From: Paraburkholderia diazotrophica
GTDB lineage: Bacteria > Pseudomonadota > Gammaproteobacteria > Burkholderiales > Burkholderiaceae
Reading direction: 5' to 3'
Assembly (NCBI RefSeq): GCF_900108945.1
Contig: NZ_FNYE01000030.1
Location: 1 to 64,000 of the forward strand
Length of the DNA: 64,000 nucleotides
Of this stretch, positions 1 through 7,795 are shown piece by piece. The notes under the pieces are model-generated. The model ran no database searches and had not been told where the DNA came from. It saw nothing but the letters and a program-made list of their open reading frames with translations. Each line of letters begins with the position of its first letter. The first letter of the stretch is position 1. Made by a program: the position numbers and the translations under genes.

Positions 1-35
1 CTAGTACGACATCCCGTAAATACGTTGAATAATTA
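1..35 (+). repeat. Left terminal inverted repeat of the IS630 element
   Basis: It begins CTAGTACGACATCCCGTAAA and matches the reverse complement of 1444-1478 at 30 of 35 positions. The mismatches are near positions 8, 22-24 and 29. Confidence 0.92.
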
Positions 36-56
36 AACCTTGGTTATCATGTCGGG

Positions 57-1139
57 ATGAGCCGAGGCCGTCACGCAACGTCAGTGAAGCTGACGAAGAA
101 AGAAAAAGAGAAACTCCTGTCGCTGATCGCACAGAAGACGGCCCCGCAGCGGGATGTGATGCGGGCTCGGATTGCGTTGTGGGCACATGAGGGACACTCG
201 AATACTGTGATTGCGCGAGAGCTCGGCGTATCGGTGCAGACGGTCAGCACGTGGCGCAAGCGCATTGCGCGGCAAGGCGCACAGGGCATTCGGGAAGGTG
301 AGCGCAGTGGCCGTCCGCCGCGCATTGCGCAGGAAACGCGACTGCAATTGATTGCGTTGGCTTGCGAAGCGCAGGAACCGCAGGGGCGGCTCACGCCGAC
401 GCTCGACGAGATCGTGACGCGCGCAATCGAGCGCGGCATCGTCGAACAGATCAGCCGTAGCCATGTTCAGCGGATCTTGCAGGCCGGCGACGTGCGCCCG
501 CACCGGGTGCAGCAATGGCTACACAGTCCCGACCCCGCCTTTCGCGAGAAGGTCAATGTAATTTGCAAGCTGTATCGCAAGGCGCCCAAAAACGCGGTGG
601 TGCTCAGCATCGACGAGAAGACAGGTATCCAGGCCATCGAGCGCAAGCATCCGGGGCGTGCACCGGCGGCGGGACGGCTGCGTCGTCGGGAGTTTGAATA
701 TATCCGCCACGGTACCCAGGCGTTGATTGCTGCGCTGGATGTGCACACGGGAAAGGTGTTGGCAGAGTGCCGCGAGCGGCGTACCCAGGACGATCTGGTA
801 GCCTTCATGGAGCGCGTGGCTGCTGCATACCCGGGCAAGCAGGTGCACGTGGTTTGGGACAACCTGAACACGCACCGCGCCCAGGCCGTCTGGCAGCCGT
901 TCAATGCGCGACATGGCAAGCGGTTTCACTTCCACTTCACGCCGTTGCACGCGAGTTGGGTCAATCAGATTGAACTATGGTTTGCGCGCTACACGCGCCG
1001 GGTATTGCGCCATGCCAGCCATACCAGCACCGCGCACCTGCGCGAGCGAACCGCGCAGTTTATCCGCCAGCATAATCAGGCAGCGCGCCCCTTCAAATGG
1101 AGTTTCCGGGGCTACCCACTACAAACCGGCGCAACGTAA
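57..1139 (+). CDS. IS630 family transposase
   Basis: A 360-residue transposase. The N-terminal third contains a helix-turn-helix (about residues 45-75, ARELGVSVQTVSTWRKR) that would bind the inverted repeats. The C-terminal part is the RNase H-fold DDE integrase domain. The catalytic triad is intact: D186 in SIDEKTG, D268 in VWDNLNTH and E306 in NQIELWF, with 37 residues between the last two, as in IS630/Tc1-mariner enzymes. It starts just inside the left inverted repeat and spans most of the element. No frameshift is visible, so it is probably active. Family assignment is secure; I do not assign a named IS. Confidence 0.95.
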   Translation: MSRGRHATSVKLTKKEKEKLLSLIAQKTAPQRDVMRARIALWAHEGHSNTVIARELGVSVQTVSTWRKRIARQGAQGIREGERSGRPPRIAQETRLQLIALACEAQEPQGRLTPTLDEIVTRAIERGIVEQISRSHVQRILQAGDVRPHRVQQWLHSPDPAFREKVNVICKLYRKAPKNAVVLSIDEKTGIQAIERKHPGRAPAAGRLRRREFEYIRHGTQALIAALDVHTGKVLAECRERRTQDDLVAFMERVAAAYPGKQVHVVWDNLNTHRAQAVWQPFNARHGKRFHFHFTPLHASWVNQIELWFARYTRRVLRHASHTSTAHLRERTAQFIRQHNQAARPFKWSFRGYPLQTGAT

Positions 1140-1153
1140 TCGAGGGGACCGAC

Positions 1154-1450
1154 GTGCCAGCCATACCCACCAAACATTACGCGGCCGAACTTCAGCGTCA
1201 ACTACGCACCTTGCTCGGCCATGACCAAATTGTTACGCAAGCCTACGGACGTCACCTGCTGATCAAACGTCTGGACGATGAGGAGCCCACTGTTGTGGCG
1301 CGCCTCACAGAGCTCGGCCGCAATCGTTATGGCGCTGCCTTCCGCAGCCATAGTGGTCGTTGGGAACCGCTGCCCGGAACCGGCTCGCTCGAGGAGATGG
1401 CCGATGTCGTCGTCACGCTCCTGCAGCCCTATTTACAGTCGGATAATTAA
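1154..1450 (+). CDS. Small passenger protein of the IS630 element, function unknown
   Basis: A 98-codon ORF between the transposase stop and the right inverted repeat. An in-frame ATG lies at 1097 inside the transposase, but the GTG at 1154 has a good purine-rich site (GAGGGGA, about 1142-1148) and lies 14 bases after the transposase stop, so I prefer it. The protein is soluble, with no membrane segment or cysteine. It is mildly basic in the centre (LGRNRYGAAFRSHSGRWEPL) and ends in a hydrophobic/acidic helix. I do not recognise a family. Its place inside the element suggests it moves with the transposase, perhaps as an accessory or regulatory protein, but this is inference. Confidence 0.7.
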   Translation: MPAIPTKHYAAELQRQLRTLLGHDQIVTQAYGRHLLIKRLDDEEPTVVARLTELGRNRYGAAFRSHSGRWEPLPGTGSLEEMADVVVTLLQPYLQSDN

Positions 1451-1478
1451 TCAAGCAATTTACGGGATGTTGTACTAG
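1444..1478 (-). repeat. Right terminal inverted repeat of the IS630 element
   Basis: Its reverse complement begins CTAGTACAACATCCCGTAAA and pairs with 1-35. It fixes the IS boundary just before the first biosynthetic gene. Confidence 0.92.
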
Positions 1479-1579
1479 CACCGCGCGCATCACATGAAAG
1501 CACGCATAAGCACGTATCAAGCAATATTGTCATCTCCGAGCCCATCGCACGCGGCGACGGCGGCTATGGAGCCAGCCTG

Positions 1580-1984
1580 ATGCTCGACGAGCGTAGCGCA
1601 GACGTTAGCGACCACCTGACCGGGCATCACATTCCCGGCATGCTCTTAGCCGAAGCCTCGCGGCAAATGATGATCGCCGTCGTCGAGCGTTTTTATTTGC
1701 CGGTGCGACGCCGCGCGCCGATTCGGTTCGTTACGCATGAGATGTCACTCGAATATCACGACTTCATGTTGCCGTTGCCCGTCGATATTTTGTTTCTTCC
1801 CATGAAGCTGCGCCGCGTGAGTGATTTGAATCTGAAACTTTCCTGCGCCATCCGCCTCACGCAACGCAATCGAATCGGCGCAGTCGCGCGCTTCGGCGTC
1901 TCCGTTATCGATCGACGCTATCTGGAGGCGCGCGAGGGTGTGATATTGGGCGCCGCGCTCGACGAAGTCTCGGCATCGCGATGA
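1580..1984 (+). CDS. AfsA-like hot-dog domain protein, 5' end truncated by the IS element
   Basis: The product has the signature of the AfsA (A-factor synthase) hot-dog family: GHHIPGMLLAEASRQ near residues 15-30, followed by RFVTHEMSLEYHDF. AfsA enzymes join a beta-ketoacyl-ACP chain to dihydroxyacetone phosphate in gamma-butyrolactone synthesis; many relatives have other or unknown roles. The ATG at 1580 is only an internal Met. The same frame is open back to 1451, and the stretch just upstream (HKHVSSNIVIS, about 1505-1534) looks like the first strand of the domain. No start codon lies between the IS end and 1580, so the original start was probably lost to the insertion. Canonical AfsA has two such domains, and only one remains here. 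The gene overlaps the next start (ATGA). It may be non-functional. Confidence 0.7.
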   Translation: MLDERSADVSDHLTGHHIPGMLLAEASRQMMIAVVERFYLPVRRRAPIRFVTHEMSLEYHDFMLPLPVDILFLPMKLRRVSDLNLKLSCAIRLTQRNRIGAVARFGVSVIDRRYLEAREGVILGAALDEVSASR

Positions 1985-2040
1985 CTGATTTCGCGGTGTC
2001 TATTCCAGTTTTCACTGAACAAAAAGGCAAGCGCCATACT

Positions 2041-2343
2041 ATGAGAGAGCGAATCATCAAAATCATTTGGTCGGCCATCGATAGGGAGAACGACCTCCGC
2101 GATACACCGATCGACGTATCAGCTGGCGAAGACACGCAGCTGTATGGCTTGAACGGGCAGGTCGACTCACTAGGACTTGTCTCCCTCGTCGTCGAAGTTG
2201 AGAGCGAGATCGAACGGAAGCTCGGCGCAAGCGTGACACTTGTCAGTGATCGCGCCATGTCGGCGCGCCGTAGCCCCTTCGCGACGATAGCTTCGCTCGC
2301 GGATTACGCGCTCAGCCTAACTAGCGAGGTAACCGGTGTCTGA
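2041..2343 (+). CDS. Acyl carrier protein (first of two)
   Basis: About 100 residues with the ACP motif VDSLGLVSLVVEVE; the Ser of DSL is the expected 4'-phosphopantetheine site. An earlier in-frame ATG at 1981 overlaps the stop of the hot-dog gene. The domain homology begins at MRERIIKIIW, so I chose 2041, although neither start has a strong ribosome site. The protein would carry the growing acyl or beta-ketoacyl chain for the KAS III and reductase encoded next. It overlaps the SDR start by 8 bases, implying translational coupling. Confidence 0.82.
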   Translation: MRERIIKIIWSAIDRENDLRDTPIDVSAGEDTQLYGLNGQVDSLGLVSLVVEVESEIERKLGASVTLVSDRAMSARRSPFATIASLADYALSLTSEVTGV

Positions 2344-3043
2344 CTCACACGCCCCAATCACGCTGATCACTGGTACCCGTAAAGGCATCGGCCGCCATCT
2401 TGCTGAGCACTATGTCTGGCGCGGGCATCGCGTAATCGGTTGCAGCCGGCAGTCAGCTGAGTTCAAGCTCCCGAACTACGAGCATGTGCTCAGCGACGTC
2501 GCCGACGAAACCGCCGTAGTCGCCCTCTGTTCGTATGTGCGAAAGCGGTACGGTGGTCTCGATCATCTTGTCAACAACGCGGGTATCGCCAGCATGAACC
2601 ACTCCTTGCTGACGCCACTTGACACTGCTCGCCGCATCGTCGAGACGAACTTGATCGGTACTTTCTTGCTGAGCCGGGAAGCCGCGAAGCTCATGAAGGG
2701 TAGAAAGCGCGGGCGTATCGTCAATTTTTCGACCGTGGCGCGACCGCTCAAGCTCGACGGCGAGGCGATCTACGCGTCGTCGAAGGCGGCCGTGGAATCG
2801 CTTACGTCGATCATGGCGCGCGAACTCGCGAGCTACGGTATCACCGTGAACGCTGTAGGACCGACCCCGGTCGACACAGATCTTACGCGCGTAGTGCCGA
2901 AAGACAAGATGCGGGCGCTGCTCAATCGCCAAGCGATTCGGCGATATGGAACATTCGACGATGTCTCGAACGTCGTCGACTTCTTTCTCTCCGAGCGCAG
3001 CGACTTCATCACCGGACAAACAGTTTTTCTGGGTGGTGTTTGA
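2336..3043 (+). CDS. Short-chain dehydrogenase/reductase, FabG-like
   Basis: A 235-residue classical SDR. It has the dinucleotide-binding glycine motif TGTRKGIG (residues 12-19), NNAG (80-83), catalytic Ser132 and YASSK (Tyr146, Lys150), and ends with the FabG-like FITGQTVFLGGV. The start is GTG, preceded by a GAGGT site. The position between two ACP genes suggests NAD(P)H-dependent reduction of a beta-ketoacyl-ACP, or of a butenolide-type intermediate if the AfsA idea holds. The arginine after the TGT motif hints at NADPH preference (inference). Confidence 0.88.
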   Translation: MSDSHAPITLITGTRKGIGRHLAEHYVWRGHRVIGCSRQSAEFKLPNYEHVLSDVADETAVVALCSYVRKRYGGLDHLVNNAGIASMNHSLLTPLDTARRIVETNLIGTFLLSREAAKLMKGRKRGRIVNFSTVARPLKLDGEAIYASSKAAVESLTSIMARELASYGITVNAVGPTPVDTDLTRVVPKDKMRALLNRQAIRRYGTFDDVSNVVDFFLSERSDFITGQTVFLGGV

Positions 3044-3096
3044 CGCGATTCATCTCGATCGCGGCTAATCAGCCCAAGACGCCAATAAGGTATGCC

Positions 3097-3348
3097 ATGA
3101 ATACTGATCTATTACTTGACGAACTTGCAAGCCTGCTCGAAGTCCCGCGCGACACTTTGTTGCCTGACGTCGAGCTCGATCGCTTCGAGACCTGGGATTC
3201 GCTGACGAAGGTTTCGCTGATTGGCGTCTGCCAGGACCGTTATGACTTCGCGGCCGATGGCGCCATGTTCGATCACGTCCGCACCGTGGGCGAATTGCTC
3301 GATGTTGTCCAAGGGGCCGTCGGCGCCGACGGCCCTGACGCGCCATGA
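3097..3348 (+). CDS. Acyl carrier protein (second of two)
   Basis: An 83-residue acidic carrier protein with TWDSLTKVSLIGVCQDRY; the DSL serine is the phosphopantetheine attachment site. A TTG at 3040 would overlap the SDR stop, but the ATG at 3097 has an AAGG site 6 bases upstream and fits ACP length, so it is preferred. The protein is diverged from the first ACP, which suggests the two carry different intermediates, for example a starter loaded by the AMP ligase and an extender. The stop overlaps the KAS III start (ATGA). Confidence 0.85.
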   Translation: MNTDLLLDELASLLEVPRDTLLPDVELDRFETWDSLTKVSLIGVCQDRYDFAADGAMFDHVRTVGELLDVVQGAVGADGPDAP

Positions 3349-4367
3349 ACGCGTCGCTGCGCGGCGTCGCCATTCATGCGGTTGCTGCAGCGTTACCAGC
3401 GCGCGCGTTGCCACTTTCTGAGCTCGAGCACTTGTTCGGCGCGCTCGAAGTCAAGCGGATCGCGCGCAGTACTGGCATCAACGCGGTCCGGGTCGCCGGT
3501 GCGCTAACGACCGGCGATCTTTGCGTGGCCGCAGGAGAGTCACTATTTGCGCAAACAGATGTCGATCGCGCATCGATCGACGGCGTGGTCGTCGTGACGC
3601 AAACGCCCGATTTCGCAATGCCCGCGACGAGTGCGCTCGTCGCACATCGACTTGGCATGCGGCACAACGTCGTCACGTTCGACGTCAATTGCGGTTGCTC
3701 CGGCTACATCTACGGACTCTATCAAGGCGCGATGCTAGTTTCGGCAGGCGGATGCGGACGCGTGCTTGTTTGCACGGGTGACGTTATCACCAAGCTGCTC
3801 AATCCTGATGACCGGCACGTGCGTTTGGTGTTCGGCGATGCGGCCACGGCCACGCTCGTCGAGCGCGGCAGCGATACACTCGATTTCGCTTTCTGGACCG
3901 ACGGCGCCGGCAGCCGCTTCTTGAACACGCCGATGCACTATGGAGACGCCTTGGGCGAAAGCGTGCGCTGGGGACACTTGCACATGGACGGCGCTGGCGT
4001 CATGAACTTTGCGCTCGAGCGAGTGCCGCGGGCAATCGGCGAATTCTTGCGGCGTCATGGCGTTCGGATGGCCGAAGTTCCTGTCTTTCTACTGCATCAG
4101 GCGAATCAATTTATGCTTGAGTACCTCGCCAAGCGGCTCGGCGTCACAAGATCGAAAGTGCCCGTCAACGTCGGTCAGGTAGGCAATACGGGACCGTCTT
4201 CGATCCCGCTTTGCCTCGCGCTCGATGCGACCGAGCGTGCGCTTGCACACGATGGTGCGGTCGCTTGCGGGTTCGGTGTGGGTTTATCGGTGGGGGTCGC
4301 GCGCTTGCCCCTCGCCAACTCGATTGTCGTGCCGCCCGTCGATGTGCTCGAGTCCGGAAGCCGCTAG
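3345..4367 (+). CDS. Beta-ketoacyl-ACP synthase III (FabH-like)
   Basis: A 340-residue thiolase-fold enzyme that decarboxylatively condenses an acyl thioester with malonyl-ACP. The catalytic triad is complete: Cys118 (FDVNCGCSGY), His251 (LLHQAN) and Asn281 (VGNTGPSS). The Asn loop reads GNTGPSS rather than the common GNTSAAS, so it belongs to a secondary-metabolism branch rather than housekeeping FabH. It probably takes a CoA- or ACP-bound acyl starter and supplies the beta-ketoacyl chain used by the neighbouring enzymes. It is translationally coupled to the preceding ACP. Some KAS III relatives instead transfer acyl groups to alcohols or amines, and that cannot be excluded. Confidence 0.9.
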   Translation: MNASLRGVAIHAVAAALPARALPLSELEHLFGALEVKRIARSTGINAVRVAGALTTGDLCVAAGESLFAQTDVDRASIDGVVVVTQTPDFAMPATSALVAHRLGMRHNVVTFDVNCGCSGYIYGLYQGAMLVSAGGCGRVLVCTGDVITKLLNPDDRHVRLVFGDAATATLVERGSDTLDFAFWTDGAGSRFLNTPMHYGDALGESVRWGHLHMDGAGVMNFALERVPRAIGEFLRRHGVRMAEVPVFLLHQANQFMLEYLAKRLGVTRSKVPVNVGQVGNTGPSSIPLCLALDATERALAHDGAVACGFGVGLSVGVARLPLANSIVVPPVDVLESGSR

Positions 4368-4473
4368 CACGGCTCCCTGCAGATGGCGTCTACGATTTCT
4401 AGCGAAACATAATTCAATTGAAGTGAGACGACCAAATTTTAAACGCTTAACGAAAATAACTTAGGATATCTAC

Positions 4474-5130
4474 GTGACAATTAAATCGATCTGGTTTGAC
4501 TTCGGCGGCGTATTGTCTCCGACCATCGACGATCTGTACAAGACCTACGAACGCAAGACCGGCGTCAATCGCGGGCAGATGGAGTCGGCGATGGCGGAGG
4601 TCGCCCGACCGCTAGGCGCGCATTTTCTTGCACCGATCGAACTTGCGATGATCACTCAATTCCAGTGGGCGGCTGGCATGCGCGAGGCGCTCGGGCGCTT
4701 ATATCCCGAGCTCGATATCTCGCATTGCGATTTCGATCGCCACGGCGAGCAGTGGTTTGCCGATAACGACGCCAATCCGGCCATGATCGCGCTCGTGCAT
4801 GAATACAAGCGAGCAGGTTTCAAGGTTGGCATCTTGACCAACAACGTCGTCGAGTGGGAACGGCCGTGGCGGCGCATGGTCGAGCTCGACGGAGTCGTCG
4901 ATGACATCGTCGATTCGTGCAAGGTTCTCGTGCGCAAGCCCGATCCGCGCATCTTTGAGCTTTCGGCGAAGCGTGTTGGTTGCGCGCCCGAGGAATGTGT
5001 GCTCATCGACGATCTCCCCGAAAACTGCGATGCGGCGCGGGCGTCAGGGTGGAGCGCCATCCTATTCCGTAACAACGAGCAGGTCACGCGTGAACTGCGC
5101 GAGCTCGTCGGAATGCCGCTCACCGCTTGA
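4474..5130 (+). CDS. HAD-superfamily hydrolase (subfamily IA), likely phosphatase
   Basis: A 218-residue HAD protein. Motif I is WFDFGGVL, with nucleophile Asp9; the usual second aspartate is Gly11, as in the epoxide-hydrolase N-terminal phosphatase and related groups. Motif II is ILTNN, the lysine is in RKPDP, and motif IV is LIDDLPENCDAA. The start is GTG with a TTAGGA site. A 106-base AT-rich gap separates it from the KAS III gene, the only sizeable gap in the locus, so a second promoter is possible. In gamma-butyrolactone pathways a phosphatase removes the DHAP-derived phosphate; this protein could play that part here (inference). Confidence 0.85.
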   Translation: MTIKSIWFDFGGVLSPTIDDLYKTYERKTGVNRGQMESAMAEVARPLGAHFLAPIELAMITQFQWAAGMREALGRLYPELDISHCDFDRHGEQWFADNDANPAMIALVHEYKRAGFKVGILTNNVVEWERPWRRMVELDGVVDDIVDSCKVLVRKPDPRIFELSAKRVGCAPEECVLIDDLPENCDAARASGWSAILFRNNEQVTRELRELVGMPLTA

Positions 5131-5157
5131 TTCGACCACTGACGGGAGATCCCAAAC

Positions 5158-6402
5158 ATGCTGACCAGCACTCGCGTTTGCGTGCTCGACATCCCCAATC
5201 TCGATGCCGCGCCGTACTACATGCCGATCGAAGCAGACACGCCCTTCCCACAAATTCGCATCCCGAGCGGCCATGCGGCGGTCCATCTTACACGTTATGA
5301 AGACGTCAAGATCGCGCTTGGTGATCCGGCGATCAGCCGTACGCTTTGCAACGTCGAAGGTGGCCCGACCTTTCTGCCGGGTACAACACAGAAGGAGCTG
5401 CTGCTGAACCTGGACGATCCCGCGCACGCACGCTCGCGTGCCACGATCTCGAAAGACTTCAGCCCGCGCGGCGTCGAGACGCTGCGTGAAGTCGTCGATG
5501 CGACAGTGCGCCGCGGTATCGCCGACATGCTCGAAGGAAAACGCGCCCCCAACGTATTCGCCTCGGTATTGGAAGACGTGACTTCGACGGCCGTCTGCCA
5601 CATCCTCGGCATTCCGCTCCAGGATCGGCCTATGTTTCAGCAATGGAGCCGGATCATTCAAGTCGTGCCGCCCGACGATGTCGCGGGCATCGAAGTCGCC
5701 GTGAAGGCGTGCTACAGCTATCTGATGGAATTCGTAACGGGCCAACGCGCTGCGGCTCCAGACGGATTCATCCGGCGCTACGTCGATAACCGGAGGAACA
5801 TGCATGAGCCACTCGATGATGCGGAATTCGTCGGCGTGCTGCTCGGCATTCTGCTTGGCGGCGATCACAACGCACTCAGTGTCATGACCAAGTGCGTGTA
5901 CACGCTGTTGTGTGCGCCATCGCTTTGGGCTCACATCGTCGGAAATCCGACCAGAATTCCGACGATGATTGAAGAGCTGATCCGACTCATTCCGATCGGC
6001 AAGCTCTCGGCCTTCCCGCGCATCGCGACGCGCGAGATCGTGACATCGGTCGGCACGATCCCCGAAGGCAGCGTCGTCTATGCGAACGTTTTTCTCGCGA
6101 ATCGCGACCCCGAAGTCTTCCCGGAGCCACTGACCATCGATCCTGAGCGCATCAATACGAAGCCGCATTTGCAATTCGGCTACGGCATTCACAGCTGTAT
6201 GGGGCCGGCACTCGCTCGGCTTGAAATTTCCATCGTCTTGAACGCGCTCGTGGCGATGGCGCCGTCGATGCAGCTCGATGCCGATCCCGACTCGCTGCGC
6301 TGGATTAACGGCACGGTGCTACGTCGTCCCGATGAACTACCTGTTCGCTTCGACGCATTAGCAGGAAAATCGCCACACTCCATTCACGCGAGTCAATCAT
6401 GA
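5158..6402 (+). CDS. Cytochrome P450
   Basis: A 414-residue soluble bacterial P450. The heme-binding loop FGYGIHSCMG contains the proximal ligand Cys347, and the K-helix ExxR is present (Glu273-Arg276). The I-helix is abnormal: the usual acid-threonine pair used in oxygen activation is replaced by GGDHNA (residues 234-239), with Asn at the threonine position. This is seen in P450s that do substrate-assisted or non-hydroxylating chemistry. A GGGAG site precedes the ATG. The last four bases overlap the ligase start (ATGA). The likely role is oxidation of the acyl product in the locus. Confidence 0.92.
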   Translation: MLTSTRVCVLDIPNLDAAPYYMPIEADTPFPQIRIPSGHAAVHLTRYEDVKIALGDPAISRTLCNVEGGPTFLPGTTQKELLLNLDDPAHARSRATISKDFSPRGVETLREVVDATVRRGIADMLEGKRAPNVFASVLEDVTSTAVCHILGIPLQDRPMFQQWSRIIQVVPPDDVAGIEVAVKACYSYLMEFVTGQRAAAPDGFIRRYVDNRRNMHEPLDDAEFVGVLLGILLGGDHNALSVMTKCVYTLLCAPSLWAHIVGNPTRIPTMIEELIRLIPIGKLSAFPRIATREIVTSVGTIPEGSVVYANVFLANRDPEVFPEPLTIDPERINTKPHLQFGYGIHSCMGPALARLEISIVLNALVAMAPSMQLDADPDSLRWINGTVLRRPDELPVRFDALAGKSPHSIHASQS

Positions 6403-7781
6403 ATCGGAAGCCTTTGATCGAGCTGTTACGAACGTTCGCCGAGCGGCCGGCCATCAACACGACTTCAGCGTCATACACCTACGCTCACCTAGCAGACGAG
6501 GTGGAGCGGCAGTTGCAGCGCCTGTCAGATGCAGGGGTCGCCCCGGGGGCGACGGTCTTTTTACAAGGCGACTATTCGTTTGGCGGCATCGCACTTTTTT
6601 TGGCGATGTACCAGAACGACAACATCATCGCCATGAATACGTCCGACAACGCGCAGGAAATCGACAGCAAGCGGGCGACCGCAAATGCGTCGTTCTTCGC
6701 CGAGACTGGCGGATGCAAGATAGAGCCCTCGCCGGCACAAGAGGACGTTAGCGCACCGCTCGTATCAGCACTGCGCGAGCAGAGGCACGCGGGACTGATT
6801 CTCTTTAGTAGCGGAACGACCGGCAAACCCAAGGCCATGTTGCACGATCTCGATCGACTCATCGACGGCTACTTAGGACGCCGCTCGCGGCCGCTGAGCA
6901 TGCTGCTATTCCTGCTGTTCGATCACATCGGTGGCATCAACACGCTGCTCAATATCTTGTCGATTGGCGGTGGCGCGACGCTCGTCGACGAAAAGACGCC
7001 CGCGCGCGTCGCTGCGCTGATCGAGCGTTTCAAGGTCTCGGTGCTCCCGACGTCCCCGACGTTCTTGAATCTGTTGTTGCTGGCTGACGTCGCCGACCAG
7101 AACGCCCTCACGTCGCTGCGCATGATTACGTATGGCACCGAGCCGATGCCGGAGAGCTTGCTGCAAAGCCTGCGCGAGGTACTTCCTCGCGTGAAACTCT
7201 TGCAGACGTTTGGCACGAGCGAGACTGGCATCGTCAGCACGACTTCGATTTCTTCGAACAGCCTGTTCATGAAATTCAATGACGCGTCGACCGAGTACAA
7301 GGTCGTCGACGGCGAACTGTGGCTGCGCAGCACGCGGCAGATCCTCGGCTACCTGAATCATCCGTCCGACAGCTTCACCGATGACGGTTGGTTCAGGACA
7401 GGCGATCTCGTCGAGCAAGGTGAGGATGGCTCCGTGCGGATTCGCGGGCGTCGCAAGGAAGTCATCAACGTCGGCGGCGAGAAGGTGTTTCCGGCCGAAG
7501 TCGAATCAGTGCTGCTCAAGCATCCGTGGGTGCGCGATTGTCGCGCCTACGGGCAGGCGAACGGGATCACGGGGCAGTTCGTCGCCGCCGATGTCGTGCT
7601 CGACGCGCAATGCGGACAACAAGTGGACGCGGCGTTGCGGGAAATCCGTGCTTTCGCGCGCAGCAACATGGACAGCTATAAGGCACCCGTTCGCCTGAAC
7701 GCGGTCGGGGCGATCGCCTATTCAGCGCGCTTCAAAAAGCTGCTGGGTTCGCCCAATCGACAATCATCAACGGAACTTTGA
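6399..7781 (+). CDS. AMP-dependent acyl-CoA/acyl-ACP ligase (ANL superfamily)
   Basis: A 460-residue adenylating enzyme, a little shorter than typical 500-550-residue acyl-CoA synthetases. The P-loop-like motif is LFSSGTTGKPK (135-145). TFGTSETG, DDGWFRTGDL and the hinge GRRKEVINVGGEKV follow in order, and a C-terminal lysine motif (ARFKKLLG) is present. It would activate a carboxylic acid with ATP and load it on CoA or on one of the locus ACPs. The acid specificity cannot be read by eye. It is translationally coupled to the P450. The compact N-terminal domain resembles stand-alone loading ligases of natural-product loci. Confidence 0.9.
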   Translation: MNRKPLIELLRTFAERPAINTTSASYTYAHLADEVERQLQRLSDAGVAPGATVFLQGDYSFGGIALFLAMYQNDNIIAMNTSDNAQEIDSKRATANASFFAETGGCKIEPSPAQEDVSAPLVSALREQRHAGLILFSSGTTGKPKAMLHDLDRLIDGYLGRRSRPLSMLLFLLFDHIGGINTLLNILSIGGGATLVDEKTPARVAALIERFKVSVLPTSPTFLNLLLLADVADQNALTSLRMITYGTEPMPESLLQSLREVLPRVKLLQTFGTSETGIVSTTSISSNSLFMKFNDASTEYKVVDGELWLRSTRQILGYLNHPSDSFTDDGWFRTGDLVEQGEDGSVRIRGRRKEVINVGGEKVFPAEVESVLLKHPWVRDCRAYGQANGITGQFVAADVVLDAQCGQQVDAALREIRAFARSNMDSYKAPVRLNAVGAIAYSARFKKLLGSPNRQSSTEL

Positions 7782-7795
7782 TGGAGGATGACCTT

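Larger units (their letters stand above)
1..1478 (+). mobile_element. IS630-family insertion sequence, apparently complete
   Basis: The element is bounded by imperfect inverted repeats of about 35 bp (30 of 35 positions match); both ends read CTAGTAC from the outside. It carries a transposase and a short second ORF on the same strand. The outer ends both hold the dinucleotide TA inside CTAG, which fits the TA target duplication typical of IS630/Tc1 elements, so the element proper may be 4-1475. The left end coincides with the window start, so the left flank cannot be seen. The right end lies directly against an open reading frame that continues into the neighbouring biosynthetic gene. Confidence 0.93.

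Noticed and set aside
4368..4473. Possible terminator or promoter in the 106-base gap before the HAD gene
   Set aside because: AT-rich, with no clear stem-loop or -10/-35 pair that I could defend.
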